NCBI GenBank assembly: GCA_011009095.1
Contig: VTPC01000856.1
Coordinates: forward strand, 143,946 to 207,945
Direction: 5' to 3'
Origin: Ignelater luminosus
Taxonomy: Eukaryota; Arthropoda; Insecta; Coleoptera; Elateridae
Length of the DNA: 64,000 nt
Numbering within the stretch: the first letter of the stretch is position 1; every line of letters begins with the position of its first letter. Below the pieces are notes generated by a model. It saw only the letters and a program-made list of their open reading frames with translations. It searched no databases and was not told where the DNA came from. Both the position numbers and the translations under genes were made by a program. This document shows positions 1-12,000 of this stretch, piece after piece.

Positions 1-1656
1 TGATCTAAGCAAGTTTTAAATTTATCTCCCAAAGCAAATGGGACGTTTCGCGTTGGTGAAATTACAGGTTTGGCATCTCTTGCGAGTTCAATATGATAGG
101 GTTTATTAATTTTCCCTATTCCTTAAAAAATACTTGCAAACTCATTAATTAGTGACTTGTAATTACAATTTATTTCATTTACTTGTTTATTTTGGTTTAA
201 TTTTGGATCTTGATGCAGTTGTAAAATACCAATATTCAAGCATGTAGTACAGCCGATTACAGGTTTTCGGCACGATTTGTCAACATAAAAATCTACTAAA
301 TAATTATTGTTGTTATAAGTTAAATTTAGTTTACATTTACCAATTAGTATGATTTTTTGATTGGTGTATGTCATTAAAACGTCGGAAGTCTTTTTAATTT
401 CGTTAAAATTAAAGTTCATTTCTTTTAATTTACATAAAGATATTAAATTTGCGTCGGCTCCGCTATCTATTTTACAATTAATTGTCTTATTATTTATAAC
501 TAATGGTATGATATTATTACCTAGAATGTGATCATCAGAATTTCCGTGTACACAAATTATTTCAATTGACAAATATTCATTGATTAATTCGTCATTGTCC
601 GGTCTGTTTTCAATTTCAATTTGATTTACTTTTCTATTCTTTATTTTACACTTATTTGAAAAATGATTTGACTTTTTGCAATTTAAACAAATTTTTCCAT
701 AAGCTGGACATTGATTTATTAAGTGGTCTCGACCACAACGCGCACAATCTTTAATTAAGTTTGATTTACCTTTCGGCTTTTCTCGTTTGGTGGACAGCTT
801 CCCGGATGAAGGCGTCGATGACGTGCCGTGGAACTGCCTTCTGTGGATGATGTCCATCTCCAAGGAGTTCGTGTTTTCCGTCGTGGTGGGTTTTCCGTTC
901 TTCATGTCCCTCAGTTGTTTCCTCGCGTTTTCTGTGATGGTGCAACACTCAATTGCCCTTTCCAGTGTTCGAGATGGTCCATCTTTTTCAATTAATTTCT
1001 CCCTTAGTGCTTCATCCTTAATTCCCGTGATGAGCATCAATTTCACCAGTTCTTCTTGGAGGTCTCCAAAATCGCATTCTTTCCCTCGGTTTTTTAAATT
1101 TGTTGAAAATTGTTCAATTGTTTCCTCTCCTTGTCTTGAAGAAAAGAACTTGTACCTCAGATACGTAAGATTTTTCTTTGGTACGAAATATGATTGAAAT
1201 TTGGCTTTTAACACCTCTAATTTATTTACTTCTGCTTCCTTGAATTCAAACGAGTTAAATATTTCTATGCAGGGCTCCCCCAGGTGGTACAGAAGTTGCG
1301 CACATTGTATTGAATCTGATTTTTTTATTTAATTCGGTGGCGGTTACATAAATATCAAATTTCTGGATCCACTTTTTCCATTTCTCGGCTAGGTTTCCAC
1401 TCACCTGTAACGGTGACAAACCTTTTGCTCCCATTTTCACTAATTTCTCAGCTTTCACTTTTTACACGTAACCGTAATGCGGAATCATTTTAATTTAACT
1501 GCCATGTTACGTGTCCGACTGCGCCATGTTATGTTTGTGCTTTTATTTTAATGTGCAGGGAGCTGGCACATGTGCATTGAAAGAGAGCTGAGCTTGAACT
1601 GAACTTTATTTACATGGGTATACACTAGGCAACCCTATATACATTATGGTATAACA
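1..1656 (-). mobile_element. Gypsy-type LTR retrotransposon fossil, 5' part only
   Basis: The element reads on the minus strand and runs off the window's left edge. Its 5' LTR is about 1527-1656 (roughly 130 bp), bounded by TGTTAT and ATAACA, with an AATAAA inside. A primer-binding-site-like TGGCGCAGTCGG lies directly next to it (about 1511-1526). The gag region spans about 1458-600 and includes two CCHC zinc knuckles (CARCGRDHLINQC, CLNCKKSNHFSNKC). An aspartic protease with a DSGA motif lies near 470, and the start of the polymerase region follows down to base 1. Gag-protease-polymerase order and the PBS type fit the Ty3/gypsy group. It is a fossil: the coding region looks broken in about one place within the visible part. 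Age cannot be judged because only one LTR is present. Confidence 0.85.
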
Positions 1657-2380
1657 GTGATATAGAATAGAATGTAGAATATCGTTTGGTAGAAATTTAT
1701 GGGAACGAAAAACTTTTAGTATGACAAAATTGAATTGTTAGTGTAATATTTAGCTTTTGAAAACGCCTGTGAACTTGTTGCAAATGTAACATAATTAGCA
1801 ATAAGCCTAAGCTTCAGATATCGGACTGTCAACGACTTTTTGTTCTTGCCACCAAATGATATTCAGAGTATAAATATGCACTGCAAGAATTGGTAGCAAT
1901 AATAATAATAGGTGTGTATTGAAACCAATATAAACAGCAAAGCATAATAATAATTAATATCTAATAACCAGAGAATTATTTCACATTTCTTGATATACTG
2001 AAAATGAGAATTGGCTGCCAAATATGTGATGATCTGTAAGAAAAGGGATCTCATTTTTATCCAACTGAACTCAACAATTTGGGTTTATAAATCGTAGAAA
2101 TTGCCAGGTATCAGTCATGAAAAAAATACCAAAGCTTTTGATTTTGAAAATTACTAATAAACACAGCAGATGTAACAAAATTAAGCATTCTGTTTGGTAG
2201 TTCTCAATCAAAACGTAAATCTATAATTACGTATTAATAGTAATATTAACCAACTTCTGCAGTTTTGTTCTTTTATAATTTGAAATTAATCCAAAATAGA
2301 TTGGTATCGACTATTGGTCGATTATCAATATCGGCAGAAAAAATCATATCAGCGATCCGTTTATAAAGTAAAACCATACA

Positions 2381-2415
<35 letters not shown>

Positions 2416-2600
2416 GAGATATGAATCTATAATTGTAATATACCCCGAATATTATTTAGGGCAAAACATGTAAGCCGTAAGCAGTAAAAGTTTGAAATAT
2501 CTATAAAAACTAAATTTGAATTGTTGGAAGAAACCTTATCAACCTGTCGATTGTAATATGTAATTTGTTCAATGTTATACTGTTCAGCAGTTAAAAGGCC
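1657..2600. other. AT-rich intergenic DNA with a TAC microsatellite
   Basis: No gene or recognisable mobile-element coding sequence is seen here. The one clear structure is a (TAC)n run at about 2379-2415, twelve or so units without interruption. Short reading frames in the stretch have no recognisable motif. Confidence 0.5.
2379..2415. repeat. (TAC)n microsatellite
   Basis: About twelve perfect tandem copies of TAC/ACT in otherwise unique AT-rich DNA. Confidence 0.95.
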
Positions 2601-2619
2601 CCTCTGTTCTATAATTTTA

Positions 2620-4000
2620 ACGTCGTCATTTTTTTCTCATCCTTCCTGTTAGAAAATGCGCTAAAAAGTAAGTATGCTCTTAACAAAGAAATTTAAGACA
2701 TTTTTGAAGATCTATACCTGCAACTGACATGATACCCAAAAACATTACAGGCTGCGTTTAGTCAATCCTGTTATAGTTGAACCAATAAATGCTTTTGGCC
2801 AACTTCGTTAACAGCTTTTTTGGTAGCCACTTTAACACCCTTTATTAGCCTCTCAACAGGTGAAATGCCTTCATGTGAGGTACTTAGCAGCCTCCTGGCT
2901 TGTATGAAGAAAGATTTATTTGTAACAAGCTTGTGCAATTTGTGAGTGATCTTTCTTTAATTCGGGCGTATACACTGGAATCTCCATCACTTACAAGATA
3001 CAATACATCAAGCAATAATATTTATATACGTTATGTTTGCGTATTGTGCAATATTTGCGTGAAAATAGGTTAGTGAATAATGAAATATTTATAAACAACT
3101 CCATGTTGTTCGATGCTCTTTTAAAACCCTCCACTATTACATTTTGTTTAATGTATGTAACAGATCAATTAAAATGTAAGGCACGTTCGTGTTGCTTCGC
3201 TTGTTCACTTATTTGCCTATAGAAATTGCACATTGAACAAACTTTATTTCGAACTCCCACAAATAGAATTTTCTTTGTTGCAGCTCCAATTATATTTGTC
3301 TTGTGACTAAACCAAGGTAATGATAGTAATATTTAAAATCATAACATACTATAATACTAATAAATCATGATGAAGCATTGTAGTCATGGTCATGGTTTTG
3401 ACCAACCACCATTAACAATAACTGTGATATATGGTATTTCTTTTCTATCCACAACAGTCAAGTTTACTTTATCTATGGCGTGTTGCTTCTTTTCTTTCCC
3501 TGCTTTTTGCACTGTTTCATACAAACATTTGTGCCACACTTAAAAATCTGCTATTGAGAAACTTTAAGATACTATATGCAGCATCACGGACAGTCTTTAT
3601 TTCAGTTGTTTTTTTTGGCAAAAGTCTTTGGGTTTATAAACGGAACATCTAAATGAGCAAGGAGTTCCTCACACTACCTGTGACCAATACCTGTATTCAA
3701 ATAGCCCCATACTACACTTTTATTTACATCTTTCTGTTTCGAAGGATGGTCGCTACTTAATACAACAGTTTTATCACAGTTATCGCAATGAAAGTATAAT
3801 GCAGAATGCAAACCAGTAGTTTCCTCTTTTACAAAATTCATTTTTCGCATAGTACAGTACTAGGAATGTTTTACAATACGTTCATACTGTGTTAAAACAC
3901 ATTCCAGATCTACCACTCTTCTACCCTTTATAACATCACTCAAAGAAGTGGCATTTTCTTGTTCTACAATTAGTGTGATATTTCTTTCTGCAAGTCAGTT
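2620..4000 (-). mobile_element. Mutator-like (MULE) DNA transposon relic
   Basis: On the minus strand, discontinuous frames carry motifs in the order expected for the Mutator-like transposase family of insects. Near 3940 there is GRRVVDLE. Near 3840 is a segment ending KEETTGLHSALYFHCDNC, which looks like the N-terminal zinc-binding part. Near 3700 is VVWGYLNTGIGH, near 3400 a GGWSKP stretch that may correspond to the DGxWxxR block, and near 2975 the catalytic-type DGDSSVYARI. A NAACNVFGYHVSC-like stretch follows near 2740. Stops and frameshifts occur every 30-60 codons, so no protein can be made. No terminal inverted repeats were found. The family assignment rests on remembered motif order and is reasonably firm for the DGDSSV and GRRVVDLE blocks. 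Confidence 0.65.
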
Positions 4001-5464
4001 TCACTGGACACTTGGGAATAATAGGCAGTTGTTAAAGGTAAACTAACGGGTATACATCATGAGAATGTATCAATTGAGGTTAATCACAATAAAGCAAAAT
4101 TTCATCTCATACGCCTAACTGTTTGGATTATTCCAATAGGTAGTACTAACTGATATATGATACGCAGAAGTGAACATATACTTACTAAGTTTTATTTACT
4201 GCTTTTTCCGTAGGATTTTTAAAACCACATAATTCGACTATTTATGCATTAATTAATTACACTAATTTGAAAACGAAGAAATAATAAAACTTCCAGTATT
4301 TCATCTCTTGATTGATTGCAATCAAATTCTAAAAGAAATTCATTGTTCCTAGGAGTATTAATCATTTCCTCATCACTAGAATGTAAATGGATTATAATTT
4401 TTTTTAAAATTAAATCAAAAAATATTCCTTACTTTACAAGATAGGGATAGTATTTGTATTAGTTGTTTTGACAATCCGGTTCAATTGATTTTTATCTAGC
4501 CTGAAATAAATAATTTTGGAGAAGTCCGGTTCTACTTACTTATACAATTGAAAGGTTGTTACTTTAATATTCTTAACGTATATTAGCCTTATGGAATACC
4601 CTTGTCACCAATGTGATAAATTTAGTCGCTTGTTCTAAATTGTAATAACTGTTAAATTCACATACCACTCATGTTTAATTTGTTGTAAATTTTTGTGAGT
4701 AAAGGTTTTGCAGTTCTCTTGTGGACTCTTGATAGACAATGTTTTGATTTAGGCATATTTACATACAAGCACAATAACTAGTTACAGAGTAAAGAGTTGT
4801 AATGTTGTATACCGACAATAAGGAAAAAGATAACAGATGTTTTTACAGTAACACAGATTTATGACTACCCTATAAAGAAAACCAATGAATTTTCATTTTT
4901 AAGAAAATATTGAATTTTGACCCTAAATGACAGGGGGTAGAGTTAGCATTATCAACAATAGAAGAGAGGTAGTTCCAGATGTTGAGCGTATACATTAAGA
5001 GTATTAAAATAATTTCAATCATAACTTGATAACGATACAAATAATTATCAGTTTGAAATCTTAAACTTCAAAATAACGTCCTTCTTAAAGGCAAACCTAC
5101 AGAAAAAATCAGTTTAGTTTGTAAATATAATTAGTTTTTGTAGGCAATTTATTCAAAATTAATTCGGTTGTCATCCTCAAAAAAATTACATTAAACAAAA
5201 ACTAAGCTCATATTTCTGTCTCTAATACTACCCTAACTATATAGGCTTAATCTCGTTGTGTAGAATTTATAAACATTCGTTTTATGATTGAAATTGATTT
5301 AACATAAATTTTAATTAAATTACTGATTATTCTTCCATTATGAAATTTTTAATTTTTTTAACATTTGTTGTGGCACATTAAATACTTCTACATTATGCTA
5401 CCTGCATCAAACAATATAAATCGAAATTTGATTTTTACTACTATTGGCCCTTAACTAGTAAGAT
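4001..5464. other. AT-rich DNA without identified genes
   Basis: Scanned on both strands. Only very short frames and no splice-linked or motif-bearing coding sequence were seen. Confidence 0.45.
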
Positions 5465-5527
5465 TATTAAAAATCGATTTTGTTTTGGAGGGGAGCATTA
5501 AATAACCTATTCTAATCAGCTGAAAAA

Positions 5528-5985
5528 CTTTCACCCTCCCTCCCAACCAATAATCCATGTGTGATATATAATTTTAAAGGGTATAAGATTCTCAATCTTG
5601 TATATCAAAAAAAAAATCAAAATAAGCCCAACAGTTCGTGAACTACAAACAAAAATGTATTTAATTCAATCAATACACTTCTGTCTGTAGTTCACGAATA
5701 GCTGGGTCGACTTTTAATTTTCTTTAATGTAAAAGATTGAGAATTTTATACCCTTTAAAATGATATATCACACATGGGGTCGTGCTATTTAAAATTTTGG
5801 GGATGTAGTGGTTGGGGGGGAGGGTGAAAATTTAAAAAGATTTTAAATAACACTATCCTTTGTGTGATATATCATTTTAAAGGGTATAAGATTTTCAATC
5901 TTTCACATCAAAGAAAATTAAAAATCGACCCAGCTATTCGTGAACTAAGAGATAGAAATGTATTTAATTAATCAATACATTTCAG
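5528..5985. repeat. Foldback repeat with three alternating arms
   Basis: A roughly 115-bp unit appears three times in alternating orientation. It begins near GTGTGATATAT and includes GGGTATAAGATT and a TTCGTGAACTA core. The copies are about 5556-5664 (+), 5670-5775 (-) and 5861-5985 (+). The first two form a long imperfect hairpin centred near 5668, and pairing extends outward through CTTTCACCCTCCCTCCCAAC and its complement at about 5811-5830. A related copy lies at 29.0-29.66 kb, so this is a dispersed family. No coding capacity is visible. It is likely a non-autonomous foldback or MITE-like element of unknown class. Confidence 0.7.
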
Positions 5986-6841
5986 TGTTTCTGCCTTAAT
6001 GAAGACCAAATGAAAATTAGATTAATGTAACATTAAACATTTCCACTACCTGTGTTTTAATACTGACAGAAGTTTACATCACACAATATTTACTATTCTT
6101 ACGTTAATTAACAACTAACCTGTTACAGCACAGACACGATACTATTTAAAATGTACTAAGTACGCGTTTTTTAAGTTGTCGAATGCACTGAAAAATTTAT
6201 TTTATTAATTAAGAAACACATACATACGTGTGATTTGAAAAATAATTAGGTAGTGCAGGTTGTAATTAACAAATACAATTATGTTCTTTGTAGTCTGAAA
6301 AGTGGAGTCTTGCCTGCTTTAAATGAGTCTTTAACTACAAAAATGGAAATTGATAGCTAGGTTAGTAAGACAAATAATTTACTGAAATAGATATCTATAG
6401 TTCTTAAATATAGTTAATTTCAGTAATGGTGTCTTTTTTATTATCCTTATTTGCATACATATAAAATTACATTTGACCTACTTCTTCGAACCTTTAACAA
6501 ATTTTCTCGAACTAATTAAACTCTACAGGTTTGTAACATTATTAGCTATTACATGAATCTGGATGGACTAAGATGTATACTGTTGTTAAACGGAAAGTAT
6601 TAGGTGTACAGCCATCCACAAAAGTAATGTCCCAGCTTTGTAAGATAGACAACTTATGTATTTTACGTTTTCGCGACAAGCTTAGAAACAGGTAAGGAAG
6701 AAAGGCATCGCATCGTGAACATTCTACTTTAAATGCATTCTTCTATTTTACTTGGAAACTTGCCGGTATAATTCAAGAATTATAAGTCTTCCTACAAAAC
6801 CGGCAAACTAGTATTTATAAAATTTAAATATGTTAATCTGG

Positions 6842-7065
6842 ATGAAATATATATATTTGTTTATTAACTAGTTGAATTGGTATCATTAGCTTTTATGATC
6901 AAAAAATTAATGCAATTTGAAAATGATAATTTATTTGTTAGAATAGATGTTTTGGTGTTAGTAGCATCGTTTTCAATTATATTATAATTAGTTTGTTATT
7001 TACTAACAATTATTTTTTATAGCCTTTTTCATGGACTCTGAGACTGACTTTTTACGCACCATTAA
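6842..7065. repeat. Dispersed repeat X, copy 1
   Basis: A stretch of about 220 bp running from the ATATATATTTG region to CATGGACTCTGAGACTGAC. It recurs with many matches in two separated pieces at about 30062-30212 and 32228-32312. It has no coding potential and its class is unknown. Both copies lie rightward of a foldback repeat copy. Confidence 0.6.
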
Positions 7066-7786
7066 ACAATATACAATGACGATTTTCACAACTACGGGTA
7101 GCAGGTAGTAATATTTATGCCGAGTAGGTCAAAACTCTTTCAAGTACGTCTACCCTTTATTGAACATCTTTTATTCTCATTCTAATTCTAAAGAACTTTT
7201 TGAGGAAGCGCGTCTTACCAATTAATCTTTACTCTTACATTATTTTTAATTTTTATTATATTTTGTTTGATATTGACTTTATTAATATTAGTTTAAACAT
7301 GGTAGTGTCACTTTAACAACTATGTATAATCCTAATCATGATGGTAATTCTCAAATAATACTTATTACGATGCAGTTGAATAAAGTAAGTAATGCACAAA
7401 TTACACATTATTTTCACGAGAAATATATTTTTAACCCAAATGACAAGTTACCTACCTGCTATTTATTATTACTACTCAACCATTGTTATCGTTATTTCTT
7501 GTTGGTTTAAAATCAAACTCTACCGTTAGTTCATTTAGTTGTTTGGTTTTATAATAAATCCTGTAATTATAAGTTACCTGCATTCTTTGTCACGTGTATT
7601 GTAAGTATTATATTGAAAAGAGATCTTACTAACCCTTATCCGGGCAACGTATTTTAGTTACATTATCAGGCAAGGTGAGTCCAGTGGGCTAATTAACTAA
7701 GATAAAATCAATTATTCAGAAACCCAAAAACCCTATTTTTGTATTGGCTATTTTTCATTTCTGTATAATTTTTGTACAAAGTCATA

Positions 7787-9094
7787 TACACCCTGTGTCT
7801 AAAAAGTTCGGTGAATGATATGGTAAAAAGAAAAAAACATGTTCCTAATGGTAAATACCTTTATTGACCTTCAAAATAATCTCCACCAGCCACAACACAC
7901 CTCTGACAACGGTCGTATAACGCTTGTAAACTGTTGGAGAAGTCTTGATGTGGAATCGTGTGTAGAATACCCGTTACACGTTGCTGAATTTCGTCGATGT
8001 CCGCAAACCGTGATCCCTTTAAGGCCTGCTTAAGACGTGGAAACAAGAAATAATCAGCAGGCGCCAGATCTGGAGAGTACGGTGGATGTTGCAAAACCGT
8101 GACGCCATGCTGAGTCAAATATTGTTGTACCATGATGCTCGTATGCGAAGGTGCATTGTCGTGCAGTAACATCCACTTTCCTGTCTGGTACTTCTGTGGC
8201 CTAACGCGCCGGATGCGCAGTAACAAACGTTTGAGAACCTCCAGGTAGAATGTGGCATTCACCGTTTGGCCAGCAGGAACAAATTCTTTATGAATCATTC
8301 CGTCTTTGTCGAAAAAATGCGATCAACATGGTCTTCACTTTGGATTTTTCGGCACGGCATTTTGTTGGTCGCGGAGAAGACGGTGACCGCCATTCCATCG
8401 ATTGTCTTTTCGTTGCGGGGTCGTACTGGTAACACCAAGACTCGTCTCCTGTAACAATGGAACCCAGAAAGGTTGGATCCCTGTCACACGTATCGATGAA
8501 ATCGCCAGAGGTCTCACAACGTCTTGCTTTTTGTTCATCTGTTAGCATGTGCGGCACAAATCGCGAACAAATCTTGCGTTTGCCCAATTCTTCATGGACG
8601 ATGGTCCCTACTGTGTCTTTGCTAATGCTCAATTCTTCTGCTATTAATCGCAGAGTCAATCGCCGATCGTTTGTTAGCAGCACTCGCACGCGTTCGGTGT
8701 TTTCTGGTGTCCTGCTTGTGCATGGCCGGCCTGAACGTGGTTCGTCCTCAACAGATTCCCTACCAGCGCGAAGGCGAACAAACCACTCATACACACATTT
8801 CCTACTCACAGCATCCTGCCCGTACACATGCACCAACATCTGATGGGTTTCTGTCGCCGTTTTACCCAATTTGAAACAGAACTTAATGTTGTGTCGTTGC
8901 TCCATGACGCGTACTATTCGGGTCACTCTATTAGACTGAATGCAATAAGCAATGCACAACAGTCTTCGAGCTCGTACCGACACAGTTCACGTCCAGACAT
9001 GTTCGTGCGTGTCTACAATGGCACGCGAGCCTCTATCAAACTGTTAATACACAATTATGAGACCATTCACCGAACTTTTTAGACACAGGGTGTA
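7787..9094 (-). mobile_element. mariner DNA transposon with both TIRs
   Basis: Inverted repeats of about 30 bp (ACACCCTGTGTCTAAAAAGT and following bases) lie at about 7787-7818 and 9063-9094. Both are flanked by TA, the target duplication used by mariner. The length is about 1.3 kb, the usual size. A single transposase gene fills the interior on the minus strand. The arms match each other almost perfectly, so the insertion is probably fairly young. It sits in DNA with no host gene. Confidence 0.95.
7861..8905 (-). pseudogene. mariner transposase, one frameshift
   Basis: The likely start is the MEQRHNIKFCFKLG methionine at 8905, because mariner transposases begin like this; the frame stays open further upstream to 8983. 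The N-terminal helix-turn-helix region leads to the linker EDEPRSGRP. The catalytic residues are the D in VTGDESW, the D in LLHDNAPSHT, and the D in YSPDLAPADYF. The last two have 34 residues between them, giving the DD34D signature. The first part of the protein ends in a wrong frame near 8290, where FFRQRR replaces the expected FFDKDG-like sequence. The remainder (about 8298-7861) continues cleanly in another frame to FEGQ and stop. One small indel therefore separates it from an open frame of roughly 345 codons. Confidence 0.93.
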
Positions 9095-12000
9095 TACCTT
9101 GTCTCATTTCTATAATTTCAATTCATTTCAAATTTCTAGGGTTTTAATTGGATGCACTGTTATACCCCAAACTTATTTATGTTGGTGTCACTACTTCTAG
9201 TTACAAATTTCTCACTAGAAAACTTTCTGTCAAATAAATGTATAAATTGTGTTAAAATGCAGTAGATTTGTTTTTATGTGCAAATCATCTTCATTGCAAT
9301 TCATATCGAAGTAATGAACACGAAAAATAAATTTTTATTCCAAATAATAAACAAATAACTTTAAAATATGATATGGTTTTTGAACGAAAAACGAATTTCA
9401 ACCTAACCTCTGCTGATTTCAAATAAAAACAATCTGTTTGATACTACCAACATTTCTCAATGAAAAACTCTAGTGTTTAGAAGGTATTTTTACCAAGACG
9501 ACAAAACTTTAGCAGGAATTATAGAAACGAGACAGAGTATATTTTATAGCTTGTACATGATTTTTGCTAAATTCGTATCTTCTTCTATTGGACATAATAT
9601 TGTAAAAGTTTTGAAACCCAAGGATCTAACGTAATTTACCTAAAAAGGCAGCAGAGGCACAATAAAAGGTATCAATTAGCCTTGCATTTTTATTTGATAA
9701 CCCTAGTAGCACAATAAGGTAGGAACTGTATAGGTTGCCGAGTCCGTTACGACTAGGGAATGAAACGCTAATTCTGTGTCTAAATGGTGTAGGCATCGTG
9801 GTCAGATCTGGTGTAGGAACCGTTTAGTATCTGTATGGCATAGCATAGCATAGCACATACAGTTTCTGTGCCGTACAACCGCATCAAACCAAGTCAGCTA
9901 CAGCGCCATCGTTTGGAGACATAAGAAATCATAAGTTAAGCTTGTCAACAGATGGCGTTGTTGCAAGTTCGGATTTACATTGGCATTCCTATATAGATAC
10001 TGTATGGCTATGCGGAATCGATCTAATGCAGTTAAATAACTTTAGTATTGCAATAATTAGTGAGTTAATTGACAGATTTAATTAATATTTTGTTCTATAA
10101 ACTTACCTATATCTTATTAAGCTTTTATTTTTGGTTTGATTACTTACAAATAAAGTTTTATTTCTATTAAATCTGTAATTCATATCTAGTAGAAAAGAAA
10201 AGATAAATTAAGACAACATAAATTAAATATTTTATTCTAGAATATACATAACACATGTACAACATAAAATATTTAAAAATTAACCAACCATACTACTTAC
10301 TAATAATTGAGCTTCACGTATTTACTCTTATGTACGCACACATGTACCTAAATGTAAGTTTATGCAGTTCTAAAACGCAGGTTGAGTTGTGTTTTTCAAG
10401 ATAGATTATAATACTGATTTACAAAAAATCCGGATTCTCAAACATTTATAATTTTTTATTTGTTAAATTTCTATCGTTAGAAACCTATTTAATTATTAAG
10501 ATTTTGTTGTTAAATTCGTCCTACGTACTATTTGTTTCGCTTTTGTACCTAAATTTGATATGAATTATACATGACATATCTCCAAGTTCCATTGCAAACC
10601 ACTAACATTTCCGGGGTGTTCGGATTTTTTCAACGCCGTATAGATTGTGTCCTTTTTTGTTTAAATACAACACGCACCAGATTTTAAACTTGAAACTCAA
10701 ACGATTTTTCTAACAATTTGTCAAAATACCAATATCACCGCATTCCCCACTGATTTAAGCATCTTTCGGTCTGTGGTCGCCTTAAATAAATTTCCCATGA
10801 ACCATATCTGAAATAAAATTATTAAAAGCTTTTAAAAACTTAGATGAGTAGTGTTACTCATATACAATATTTGCAATGTTAAATGAACAATTACGAAGCC
10901 ACTGCCACGTATTTTTATGAACTTAAGCATTAAAAATAAAAATAATATTCATAATAATCCAAAAGACAACTTACCTCTATGAAGGCTTAAATCTGTCTGA
11001 AAACATTTTACCCCTCATAGTGTCATTATCCTAGGTCGCTCATTTATCTGTTTCTAACGGTTTTTCTCTAGCACAAGATCAATAGAAGTGTGGAATTTTT
11101 TTTAAATTACGAAAATGAACAACAAAAACCGGCATATAACAGGCGCATAGCTAAATGGGTCTAAATGTGACACATCACTGTGTTTTTGCCCCCTCAGACG
11201 ATTATAATAATTATTCGGATTTAAATTTATACTGAAATCATTAACTGATTATTTTAAAAGTTATAGAAAAACGTAGTTGACTAGATTTTTATTGCTTTAC
11301 TGCTTTCTCTTTTACCTGTCCCATTTAAATTGCAATATTAGTCCTACTGTTAAATGGCAACACATTATTCCCTTTTTCTTATTAGACGAGATAGATTATA
11401 TCACTCATTTTAAATTTTTTAAAGTTTGATCAGCTTCAAATATTATAGAATTCTCGGTAGTGTACGAAACTTCACAATTTTTTCAATGTTTGCAGCAATT
11501 TGCCGTAGGTCAGTAAGTTTTATGACAGGAAAGAAGGTTAAAAAGAATCTGCTGACAATAACTACCTGCTCAAAAATGCAAAAGTATTTGGCAAATCATA
11601 AACATAATCACATTTGCCTTTATTTAAAAAGATACATCGTGTTGCCGTCAGTAACCTGTAATTAATAATTTGCCATTACCATTTCTACTTAATCACAATA
11701 ATTTGGTACAATAATAGAATTACGTTAAAAATTGATGAATTCCTTATTTGTCATTTATCCGATAAATAGTCCAGGTAGAGTGTATTCTTTCAATTATTTA
11801 TAATTCTGGGTACAACCTTGCCAGATAAAATAAATACCTAGCGTAAAAAATTAGAAATTTGTGAAAAATACATAAACTCGTTTGGAGATTTAGAACTAGT
11901 TCTGGTATAATTTATAAAATCGACATTAGATTTCAATGAACTAGTTTTATCTGCATCTCTCTTACCACTATGAGCTTCGAATAGTAGTAATACATTGTTT

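Noticed and set aside
787-1197. 136-codon plus-strand frame
   Set aside because: It lies exactly opposite the gag region of the LTR fossil and has no motif; it is a shadow.
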